Shown here: in pieces, positions 7,843 through 14,964 of the stretch
Layout of the letters: every line of letters begins with the position of its first letter
Position numbering within the stretch: position 1 is the first letter of the stretch
DNA from: JAAYAY01 sp964429355
GTDB lineage: Bacteria; Planctomycetota; Planctomycetia; Pirellulales; Thermoguttaceae
Assembly: GCA_964429355.1 (NCBI GenBank)
Contig: CAYSCH010000214.1
Coordinates: forward strand, 1-16,391
Length of the DNA: 16,391 nt
Direction: 5' to 3'
Translations under genes and position numbers: made by a program
Notes under the pieces: model-generated
The model's database searches: none
What the model saw: only the letters and a program-made list of their open reading frames with translations
Told to the model about the DNA's origin: nothing

Positions 7843-9690
7843 TCACTCACCCGCCTGCCGCAACCCCTCACACTCACCCAGTCGCCGCTCGATCTCGGCG
7901 ATCATCTTTTGATACTTCTCGCCCCCCACGCCGCCATATTCCGATTCCAGCCGGGCATCGGAAATTCCCTCGGGCAGATCGGCGGCCTCCGGGAAGATCG
8001 CGCCCAGATCGAACCCGTCGGCCAGCAGGTCCTGCAGCCGCCGAGCCGCCTTTTCGTCGCCAGTCGCAGCCAAAGCAAAGAGCGTGCCCCCCCGATCGGC
8101 TACCAGATCGGAAAACGAAAAGCCGCTCCCCCCCTCGCCCGCGTCGAGCTCCTCCTTGAACAGGCCGGCCTCGTCGCTCAGCGATTCGTTCGATATCAGG
8201 GCCAACGCGGCACTGACCAGGAAATGTCGGCTCCAGTCCGCTCGGCCGCGCAACTTGACAAAACGAACATGCCGCCGCGACTTCCGCAGTAGTTCCTCAT
8301 CGGTCACCGATCCGACCAGGTGCTCGATACGCCGGTGCCCGAGCAGGATCGCCAGGGCCAGGATTGCCGCACGGTTCTCGAGCGCGGGATCTTCCGTTTT
8401 CGACCGGGCACGGGCCAGTGCAAAGGCCGATTGCACCATCGCCGCGAATCGATCGTCGTCGGCAACTCCAGGGTAAGGCTTTGCCAGGTGCTCATAGTAA
8501 ACCCTGGTCTTGACCACCACGTTGGGGCTCTGGCCGAATCGCGCCATCAGGGAGGGTATCACTTCGTCCACCAGTCCCCGAGCGACGAGCACCGCTTCCA
8601 CGCCGTCGTCGGTCACACGGAATGAACCGATTGCGCGGAGCACGTTGCTCAGATCGCGATCGTTGGCCACCAGCGTAACCCCCTGCTGCACCAGGCGATC
8701 AAGAATGAAACCCGGTACCGGTACGCGCCCGATATGAACCTCCTCGAAATCGATTTCGAGCTTTCCGGCCTTGATCGTTGCCTTGCCCGAAGCCTGCACG
8801 TTCACGAAGCGGGTTGGCTCCTTCGAGCCGGTCAACGGCATCGACAGTTCGGCGGTAACCGTTCCATTCTCCAGCGTGATCCGCCCGCAAGCGTTGGGAA
8901 GGACCTGGGAAATTCCCATGGCAAGCATCAGATTCAGATCGTGCTCGCTGAAACGCAACCGCCGCGTTCCATCCCGTAAGGGCTGCGGACTCCTGAGAGT
9001 CTCCACCAGGCGGCGTTTTTCGGCCGAGGTGACCTTCGGCGGCTGGATCGTCAGCGAGCTTCGAGAGGTGCCAAGAAAGCCGAGCGTCGCCAGGGCAACT
9101 GCTCCGGCCAGCAGCAAACCGAGCATCTTGGGCACGAGCCAGAGCACCGCTCGCGGTCCACGCAGCACGCTTCGCCCAAGCCACGTCCCAAGAATGAAAC
9201 CTGTCAGGGGCAGCAGCGAGGAAAGCAAACCGGGAAATCGGCCAGTCTCGATCAGCACAAGAAACAGGAACGTGACGCTGCCCAAAAGGCCCATCAGAAT
9301 CCAGCGTCCAACGACCCGGACCGCCTTCTGCGACTGTCCGCCGGCGAAACCCAACGCGACAAGAAACCCGAACAGGAACAGGCAGAGCGCCAACTGGAGA
9401 TTCGCCGAAAGGGCCTCGTAAAGCCAATGCCGCAAGGCCAGCAGATCGGTGAGAGTGATTTCATGCCCCGTCGGCACGATATTCTGACGCCAGCGGGCGC
9501 GAAAGAGCAGAAGGAACAGGTAGCCGGCCAACATGATCCAGGCACACCAGTTGACCACCTTCGGCCACGAGCCCTTCGGCTTGGGAGGGATCGTACTGGC
9601 ACCCACATCGAGAGCGGAATCCGCCGGGGCGGGCGTACACGCAGGACTCATCGAGCCGAAATGATTCGGATAAGGGAATTCTGCTCCCAC
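7843..9690 (-). CDS. Conserved five-TM membrane protein of unknown function
   Basis: 615 aa from GTG 9690, which has a weak AAGG five bases upstream and an in-frame stop seven codons upstream. ATG 9651 (602 aa) is the alternative and has no visible ribosome-binding site. Hydrophobic helices at about 44-64, 96-116, 128-148, 155-177 and 183-205 form the membrane part. A soluble region of about 400 residues follows. Residues 245-370 look like a beta-rich domain (SEHDLNLML, RFVNVQASGKATIKAGKLEI, VPVPGFILDRLV). The C-terminal 430-610 carries LGHRRIEHLVGS, the dense motif GGSGFSFSDLVADRGG at 520-535, then LPEGISDA and EYGGVGGEKYQKMIAEIERRL. I recall similar C-terminal motifs in uncharacterised proteobacterial proteins but cannot name a family. 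It stands 252 bases past the redoxin stop on the same strand. Confidence 0.8.
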   Translation of the reverse strand: MGAEFPYPNHFGSMSPACTPAPADSALDVGASTIPPKPKGSWPKVVNWCAWIMLAGYLFLLLFRARWRQNIVPTGHEITLTDLLALRHWLYEALSANLQLALCLFLFGFLVALGFAGGQSQKAVRVVGRWILMGLLGSVTFLFLVLIETGRFPGLLSSLLPLTGFILGTWLGRSVLRGPRAVLWLVPKMLGLLLAGAVALATLGFLGTSRSSLTIQPPKVTSAEKRRLVETLRSPQPLRDGTRRLRFSEHDLNLMLAMGISQVLPNACGRITLENGTVTAELSMPLTGSKEPTRFVNVQASGKATIKAGKLEIDFEEVHIGRVPVPGFILDRLVQQGVTLVANDRDLSNVLRAIGSFRVTDDGVEAVLVARGLVDEVIPSLMARFGQSPNVVVKTRVYYEHLAKPYPGVADDDRFAAMVQSAFALARARSKTEDPALENRAAILALAILLGHRRIEHLVGSVTDEELLRKSRRHVRFVKLRGRADWSRHFLVSAALALISNESLSDEAGLFKEELDAGEGGSGFSFSDLVADRGGTLFALAATGDEKAARRLQDLLADGFDLGAIFPEAADLPEGISDARLESEYGGVGGEKYQKMIAEIERRLGECEGLRQAGE

Positions 9691-9856
9691 GAATGCCTTT
9701 GGACCCCTCTAACAAAACCTGCGGTCTCGGATGCAGTGCCCACAGGAGACGCTTTCCTGACCACGTCAGGATCTCGTGGAGCCGGTCCCGAAACGATTGC
9801 CCATCCAAATAGCGGTGCGCAACACTGGAGGATCGCAGAACCGTGTCCCGTGACCC

Positions 9857-9875
9857 GCACGCATGCATCGCGTGC
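9857..9875 (-). terminator. Possible hairpin downstream of the redoxin gene
   Basis: GCACGC at 9857-9862 pairs perfectly with GCGTGC at 9870-9875 around a 7-base loop, 68 bases past the redoxin stop on the lower strand. No T-run follows, so intrinsic termination is doubtful. Confidence 0.25.
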
Positions 9876-9942
9876 ACAATCAATTGCCAAAACTCTATAG
9901 TTTCCCTCAACCCCCGCACAAAATCAAGGCGGCCGACGACCC

Positions 9943-11070
9943 TCAGCGACTTGCGTAGGTCCGCCCCAGGTGGTCCACAATCGCCTTTCTCAGCTCCACG
10001 AAATCGATTTCGTTCACCTGGCGATAGATCACCTTGCCGCCAGGGGCGACCAGAATCGTATACGGCACCGGCCCCGGCCACTCGGGATCGAGGGCCTCGG
10101 CAAATTTGTCGCGACTCGGGCCGGTGAAGAGGAAGTTCGTCGAGGAGACGTGGCTCTCGGTGAGCGTCTTCAGTGCCTGATCGCGACGAGCGGCCTCGTC
10201 GAGGCTGATTGTGATCATTTCGAACTGCCGCTTGCGGTACATGCGATTGATCGTCACCAACTCCTCCAGTTCGCCCACACACGGCCCGCACCACGTGGCC
10301 CAGACATTGACCAACAGCAGCTTGTCGGTCTTATTTTCGACCAGCGCCTTCACACCCGCCTCGTCGATCGTCTTGAGCGATACCGGTTCGGCGTTCCACT
10401 TCTCGATCGAGTCGATCGCGCTCTGCCGCTTATCGGACCATTTGGTCGAGCAGCCGAAGACGCGGGTCTTCTCCACCGGAACCGGCTTGCCGGCCAGCAG
10501 GGCATCGATCGCATTGCGTGCATCGTGCGACTGGACCTCGCGGATGTCGGAATCGTCTACCCGCCCCACATAACGCAGCTTTCGGCCGGCGTCGAAAATG
10601 AACACGTGGGGCGTGGCCAGCACGCCGTAGGCCGTCGACACCTTCTGGTTTTCGCCGTCGTAGAGGTAGGGAAAGGTGAACTTCCGGTCCTTGGCCCGGA
10701 TCTTCATGTCTTCCAGCGAATCGCCCACATCGCTGTAGCCTAATTCGTCGAGGCGAAGCGCTTGGGGATCGTTGGGCGAAATCGCCACCAGCGCCACACC
10801 GCGATCCTTGTAGTCGTCGTGGATCTTGACGATCCGATCCTCGTAGGCCTGGGCCGTCGGGCAGTGATTGCAGGTGAACACCACGACGAGGACTTTGGCA
10901 CCGGCAAAGTCCTTCAGACTGTGCGTCTTGCCGTCCACTCCGGGGAGTTCGAAATCGGGTGCCGGCTGGCCGATCTCCAGAGTCGCCGGTTCCTTGGCGA
11001 CGGCCAGGAGACCGTTGCCGACACAGAACAAAGCCAGGCAACCGACGGGAACTGCGAGTCTCAGGATCAT
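9943..11070 (-). CDS. Exported two-domain thiol redox protein (redoxin plus TlpA-like)
   Basis: 375 aa, ATG 11070. Signal peptide about 1-25 (hydrophobic 3-23). Two thioredoxin-fold domains are joined. Domain one (about 30-195) is of AhpC/TSA-redoxin type, with the pair C67-N-H-C70 in VVVFTCNHCPTAQAYEDR and a cis-proline at ATP 152-154. Domain two (about 228-370) is TlpA-like, with W260-C261-G-P-C264 in NVWATWCGPC and a cis-proline at VPYT 335-338. The linker carries another cysteine, C207, in FGCSTKW. The protein probably catalyses thiol-disulfide exchange outside the cytoplasm, perhaps as an intramolecular relay; that is inference. Only three bases separate its ATG from the M14 peptidase stop, and its ribosome-binding site lies in that gene's last codons. 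Confidence 0.92.
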   Translation of the reverse strand: MILRLAVPVGCLALFCVGNGLLAVAKEPATLEIGQPAPDFELPGVDGKTHSLKDFAGAKVLVVVFTCNHCPTAQAYEDRIVKIHDDYKDRGVALVAISPNDPQALRLDELGYSDVGDSLEDMKIRAKDRKFTFPYLYDGENQKVSTAYGVLATPHVFIFDAGRKLRYVGRVDDSDIREVQSHDARNAIDALLAGKPVPVEKTRVFGCSTKWSDKRQSAIDSIEKWNAEPVSLKTIDEAGVKALVENKTDKLLLVNVWATWCGPCVGELEELVTINRMYRKRQFEMITISLDEAARRDQALKTLTESHVSSTNFLFTGPSRDKFAEALDPEWPGPVPYTILVAPGGKVIYRQVNEIDFVELRKAIVDHLGRTYASR

Positions 11071-11073
11071 GGC

Positions 11074-12798
11074 TCACTCCTTGCGGATTTGAACGCTGCC
11101 ACCTTTGACAGATCGAAGATTGATTGTATACGGGCCGGGTCCTTCGACAAGCCAACGCACGTAAACCGCCCCCATGCCGGGGATGTTCGGGATCCGAACC
11201 TCGGCGGGACGGAATTCCTGTTCGCTTGCATCCTGGAAAAACGGTTCACTGCTTCGCATGCCCGTCACCACCTTCAGTCCCTGCCCGCTGATCGAGGCGA
11301 TGTCGGGGGGCGTGATCTTGTTCTCCAGGTCCACGTCGGCATGGGTCGGAATCAGTTTCTGGTTGACGATCGTGGCCGTCACTTCAATCAGCTTGCCGCC
11401 GAGCGGCTTCACGTCGACCGACTGGATCGCCACCTGGGGCATCTGGTCGGCGTGATAGAGCGTGAAGGCCATGTTGCGATGGCACTCTTCCTCCAGCAGG
11501 AAAGACGGCGGCTGCCGCCCCCACTCCTTCCTCTTGCCCCCCACCTCGATCCGCCCATATTGGGGATGGTCGACATCGTGCCAGGCAACGGTTCCCTGGC
11601 CCAGGAGGAGCAGGTCGTCAAACTCCTGTTCGTCCGCACCGCGATCCTGCGGCTCTCGCCGGAAGTAGTTCTCGCGGGTGAACAGTTCATTGCTGAACGA
11701 GTAGATCCCGAGCATGCCGAAGAGCCAGTCGAACTCTCCGCCGTAGACTTCATAGAGCCCGGTCGAGCAGACAAGGTAGTCGTAGAACGGCAGCATCTGC
11801 TGCCCCTTGGCGGCAATTGCGTCGTAAACGGCCACGTCCCTCGCGGAGTACTTGTCCTGGATGTTTCCCGGTCCGCGGAGAATCATTCCACCCGAATTGT
11901 GATAGGATTGAGCGCCGGCGATGTTGGAATGATCGAGCACGAACTCCGCCACCAGGCGGTTCTCGCCGATCGAGAAGGGATAGCGGTACGCTCCTCCCTG
12001 CACGTAGCCGGGCTGCCACTGCCGAGGCCAGTCGCGGTTCGGATCGTAGTACCCGTCGCCGTCCTCGTTCACGCGTCCGTCGCCGTCGTTGTCGATTCCC
12101 TCATTTCCCAGCAGTTCAAACTCGCCCCGCTCGTCGGCCTTCACCTGGATCATGAGCTGGGGATGATCGGGATGAACCTTCCAGCGGCCGTTGGGGTCAC
12201 GGCGGCGCATCTGCGTGATCTGGCCGTCTCCGTCGAGGTCGTCGTAGCCGTCTTCGTCGACCTGCCCGTCGCGATCGTCGTCGACGGGCCGCTTGCCCGC
12301 GCGGGGCGAACTGGTCGTGTTCGGTTCGTACATGTGGGCGTCGCGCGAGTCGGGGTTCATCATGGGAACCATGTAGAACGTCCGCTCATCGACCAGCCGC
12401 GTTACCGCATCGTGACGCCCGTACATTTCCAGCAGGTACCAGGCCGTGTAGAGCGTGACCTGGGTGCCCTGGATCTCATTGGCGTGAATGGCGCCGTCGA
12501 TCCAGAAGGCCGGCTTGCTGCGATCGTCGCCGGTCTTTCGGTTGGTGATCGTCAGCAGCCACATCTCCCGCCCGCCATACGACTTGCCCAGGCTGGCCAG
12601 TTGCGCCCGGTCGGGGTGGGCCGCCACCATCTTCTTCATCAAGGCCGTTGCCTCGGCGTGGTCGTGATACCGATTCCATTGGGCCGGCACCTTCGGGTCT
12701 GACGGAGCCCCCATCGGCTGATAAGCCTTCTGTTTCGGCGCCGCCAGGGCGCTGGTTGCCAACACCAACACCAGGCCAATCGCTCCAATTCGCTTCAT
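11074..12798 (-). CDS. Secreted M14-type zinc carboxypeptidase with EF-hand-like calcium-loop inserts
   Basis: 574 aa, ATG 12798 with AGGTG upstream; signal peptide about 1-19 (cut after ALA). Predicted to trim residues from peptides outside the cytoplasm. The M14 site appears complete: H105 and E108 in GAIHANEIQG, substrate-binding N254-R255 in DPNRDW, third zinc ligand H300 in SYHNSGG, and a catalytic-Glu candidate E371 in YSFSNELF. Between the zinc motif and NRDW are Asp-rich DxDxDG loops at about 173-184 (VDDDRDGQVDEDG), 187-196 (DLDGDGQI) and 236-245 (DNDGDGRVNED), resembling dockerin or EF-hand calcium sites. Residues about 455-574 form a beta-rich C-terminal domain. It lies 188 bp after a catalytically degenerate paralogue and is coupled to the redoxin gene downstream. 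Confidence 0.92.
   Translation of the reverse strand: MKRIGAIGLVLVLATSALAAPKQKAYQPMGAPSDPKVPAQWNRYHDHAEATALMKKMVAAHPDRAQLASLGKSYGGREMWLLTITNRKTGDDRSKPAFWIDGAIHANEIQGTQVTLYTAWYLLEMYGRHDAVTRLVDERTFYMVPMMNPDSRDAHMYEPNTTSSPRAGKRPVDDDRDGQVDEDGYDDLDGDGQITQMRRRDPNGRWKVHPDHPQLMIQVKADERGEFELLGNEGIDNDGDGRVNEDGDGYYDPNRDWPRQWQPGYVQGGAYRYPFSIGENRLVAEFVLDHSNIAGAQSYHNSGGMILRGPGNIQDKYSARDVAVYDAIAAKGQQMLPFYDYLVCSTGLYEVYGGEFDWLFGMLGIYSFSNELFTRENYFRREPQDRGADEQEFDDLLLLGQGTVAWHDVDHPQYGRIEVGGKRKEWGRQPPSFLLEEECHRNMAFTLYHADQMPQVAIQSVDVKPLGGKLIEVTATIVNQKLIPTHADVDLENKITPPDIASISGQGLKVVTGMRSSEPFFQDASEQEFRPAEVRIPNIPGMGAVYVRWLVEGPGPYTINLRSVKGGSVQIRKE
11077..11082 (-). promoter_or_regulatory. Redoxin ribosome-binding site inside the end of the M14 gene
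   Basis: AAGGAG on the lower strand is formed by the last two codons (Lys, Glu) of the M14 peptidase and stands six bases before the redoxin ATG. This layout favours translational coupling of the two genes. Confidence 0.8.
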
Positions 12799-12799
12799 G

Positions 12800-12841
12800 A
12801 TTCACCTGCTCTTCGTAGCCGAATTCGCCAGAATTTGGCCC
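12800..12841. repeat. Intergenic repeat, copy A (touches the M14 start)
   Basis: Positions 12811-12841 are identical over 31 bases to 12908-12938. The match extends left to 12800 with a 2-base indel. The core holds CCGAATTC-GCCA-GAATTTGG (12819-12838), an 8-bp stem with one G-T wobble and a 4-base loop. On the lower strand the extension contains AGGTG (12803-12807), the likely ribosome-binding site of the M14 peptidase. Confidence 0.85.
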
Positions 12842-12887
12842 TGCGTTGCATTCGCCCCATTCCCTCTCTTCTCGCCCGATTCTTTTT

Positions 12888-12938
12888 TTCGTAGCCGAAT
12901 TCACCTTCTTCGTAGCCGAATTCGCCAGAATTTGGCCC
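12888..12938. repeat. Intergenic repeat, copy B with a partial third copy
   Basis: The exact 31-base copy is at 12908-12938. The shorter match TTCGTAGCCGAATTC at 12888-12902 abuts it, giving three copies of the 15-base core in about 130 bases (12812, 12888, 12909). The spacing is irregular, with no spacer conservation, and this is not a CRISPR. The block fills most of the 188-bp gap between the two M14-type genes. Confidence 0.85.
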
Positions 12939-12986
12939 CCCAACAATTTGCCCCCTCCACAACTCCCCAAACCCCACCAACGTCGC

Positions 12987-14738
12987 CTACCTTGATCCTT
13001 CCACCCCCAATTCCACCTCCTCCGTAGCACTCCCAACCATCGGACTCCAGACCCGGACCTTCACCGTCGGCACTTTCCCCGTCGCCCGTCGCACAAGCCA
13101 TTTCTCTTCCGCCCGCCCCCCTTCGCCCGCCAGCGGCCCGATCGCTCGACGGGCGTGGCCCGTCACCAGCGAAACCGCCTCCGGAGACATCAACTCGGCC
13201 TGCAGAAGCTGTGGATCTCGTGTGATTCTCCCCATTTCCGTCTCTGTCGGCAGCACTCCTTCGTTCACGATGGCCGCCGTGATCCGCCAGACGTCCGTGC
13301 CCAGTGATTCGGCCTGCAGCGAGGTGATCCTGACGCGGGGGAACATGCCGCCCAGCTTCAGAAGAAACTCGTACTGGACGCCGGCCACCTCGTCGATCAA
13401 TTTGGCCGGCGGATTGTCTTTCAAGAATGGCTTGAAGCCCCCGATCTCGACCTTTCTTCCTTCCAGATCGGGATGCTCGTGCGGCTCCCAATCGACAAAA
13501 CCATCCACCCCCTCCTGCTCGAACCAGGCCAGCGCACTCAGGTCGTCGATGCCACGGCCTTCTTTTTCGCGGTCCTTCGCCGAGTCGTCCTCCTTTTTCT
13601 CGTCGCTTTCCTCACTCGTGCCCGGATCTTCATGTTCTTCCGGTTTGGCCCCTTCCTTTTCGAGCTTGGGGATCGACCAGGGGCGGGTTGCCACGGACCA
13701 ACGACCATAGTGGAAGTAGGCCCACTCGATCACCGATCCTCCGCCGGCGGGTATCTCCGGCGGCTTGTCCTTGCCGTGGATCTTCTCGTAGTCGCTGGCG
13801 ATCCGGTCGAAGTACGGTGCGTCTTTGGCCAGCAACCTCGTCTTGATCTTGTTCTTCTCGGCCGACTCGTCCGGTTTCCACTTGTGGAGCAGGTTGTCGC
13901 GTCCCGAAAGGGTCCAGACAAGCACGATGTTGGCATGGTCGAAGGCAAAGTCGGCGATTGCCCGCGTCTCAGTTTCCGAAACCTGGTGCGGCCCGGCGCC
14001 GGACTGGAAGTAGGGGTAGTCGAAGGTGAAGTTGCGGTCGAAAGCCACGCCGCCGGGCGGGTCTTCATTGAGCTCACCGTCGCCGTCGTTGTCTTTGCCT
14101 TCCGCGTAGAGCCTGTACCGCCCCCGCTGCCCCTTCTGCCCGTCGGCCTCGATCATCACCCGATCGTCGTTGGGGTGAACGGTGTAACGGCCCTCCGCGT
14201 CCTCCACCCGCATCACGGTGATCAGCCCGTCACCGTCGAGGTCGTCCGGTCCGTCTTCATCCGCCTGGCCATCGGTATCGTCGTCGATCGGACGGGCGTT
14301 TACATCACGCTGCCGAAGCGGTGCTTCGAAGAAGGCTTCGGCGCCGTCGGGCGCAGCCTGGACGATACAGTAGAAGGTGACACGGTCGACCAGCCCGCGG
14401 ACCTCCGCGTCCCCTTCAGCCCCCATGACGAGCCGTTGCGCCACACGGAGCACGACCTCGCTATCGACCGGTCGAGCCGGGTCGATCCCTCCAATGACCA
14501 GCAGAGCCGGCTTCTTGTCGACTTCCCCGGTCCCAATCGTCAGCAGGCCCACCTCGCGTCCGCCGAGGGTGCGGGCCAAGGAAGTGTAAGCAACACGGTC
14601 CGACTTGGCCAGTTCGCGGGCTTTGCCGATCAGGGTCTTGGAATCGCTGTAGCCCTCCACGGCCGGCGTGGCAGCCGTCAGCATCGACGCGAGGAACAAC
14701 AGCAGGAGGGGAGCCCCAAAGAATACGAAGGTTCTCAC
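12987..14738 (-). CDS. Secreted M14-like pseudopeptidase, catalytic residues lost
   Basis: 583 aa from GTG 14738, with only a weak GAG upstream. Signal peptide about 1-23. It aligns along its length with the M14 peptidase encoded next to it, including the Asp-rich calcium loops at about 152-163, 166-173 and 216-225 and the C-terminal beta domain (about 467-580). The active site is gone: D86 and R89 stand where the paralogue has H105 and E108 (GGIDPAR against GAIHANE), S278 replaces the third zinc ligand H300, and R352 replaces E371. N254 becomes D234, while the arginine next to it is kept (R235). An acidic, lysine-rich insert at about 359-395 is likely a disordered linker. The reading frame is intact, so it is probably a binding or regulatory protein, not a decaying gene. 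The precise role is unknown. Confidence 0.85.
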   Translation of the reverse strand: MRTFVFFGAPLLLLFLASMLTAATPAVEGYSDSKTLIGKARELAKSDRVAYTSLARTLGGREVGLLTIGTGEVDKKPALLVIGGIDPARPVDSEVVLRVAQRLVMGAEGDAEVRGLVDRVTFYCIVQAAPDGAEAFFEAPLRQRDVNARPIDDDTDGQADEDGPDDLDGDGLITVMRVEDAEGRYTVHPNDDRVMIEADGQKGQRGRYRLYAEGKDNDGDGELNEDPPGGVAFDRNFTFDYPYFQSGAGPHQVSETETRAIADFAFDHANIVLVWTLSGRDNLLHKWKPDESAEKNKIKTRLLAKDAPYFDRIASDYEKIHGKDKPPEIPAGGGSVIEWAYFHYGRWSVATRPWSIPKLEKEGAKPEEHEDPGTSEESDEKKEDDSAKDREKEGRGIDDLSALAWFEQEGVDGFVDWEPHEHPDLEGRKVEIGGFKPFLKDNPPAKLIDEVAGVQYEFLLKLGGMFPRVRITSLQAESLGTDVWRITAAIVNEGVLPTETEMGRITRDPQLLQAELMSPEAVSLVTGHARRAIGPLAGEGGRAEEKWLVRRATGKVPTVKVRVWSPMVGSATEEVELGVEGSR

Positions 14739-14900
14739 GGCATCTCGACCAGGAATGCAGAATCAGGGCGGGAAAAGCACCGTCCTCATCCTATCCTGGC
14801 AACAGGGCGAATTCCAGCGGGAAGAGGGGTGCAGGGGCACTCACCCATCTCCGGCAATCTTCGCTCGAGAGAATCAAGGACAATCACTGCCGGATACAAC

Positions 14901-14929
14901 GGAAGGCCGCCATCCGCAGGCGGCCTTCC
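14901..14929 (-). terminator. Strong hairpin downstream of the PEGA gene
   Basis: GGAAGGCCGCC at 14901-14911 is a perfect 11-bp inverted match to GGCGGCCTTCC at 14919-14929, with a 7-base loop. It stands 36 bases past the PEGA gene stop on the lower strand and before the pseudopeptidase start, so it most likely ends the PEGA transcript and insulates the M14 genes. The following T-run is poor (GTTGTAT). Confidence 0.75.
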
Positions 14930-14964
14930 TCGTATCTCGGCAGAAAACGTCCAGCAGCCGATGT

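Noticed and set aside
10762..12702. 646-codon open frame opposite the M14 peptidase and redoxin genes
   Set aside because: Antisense to two genes with clear catalytic motifs. Its Val/Asp/His-rich composition is what the reverse of the Asp-rich loops gives.
12800..12938. Possible CRISPR-like array
   Set aside because: Only two full copies plus one partial, irregular spacing, and no cas gene.
12795..12980. Small lower-strand frame containing repeated GEFGYE peptides
   Set aside because: The peptide repeat is only the translation of the intergenic DNA repeat, and the frame overlaps the M14 start.
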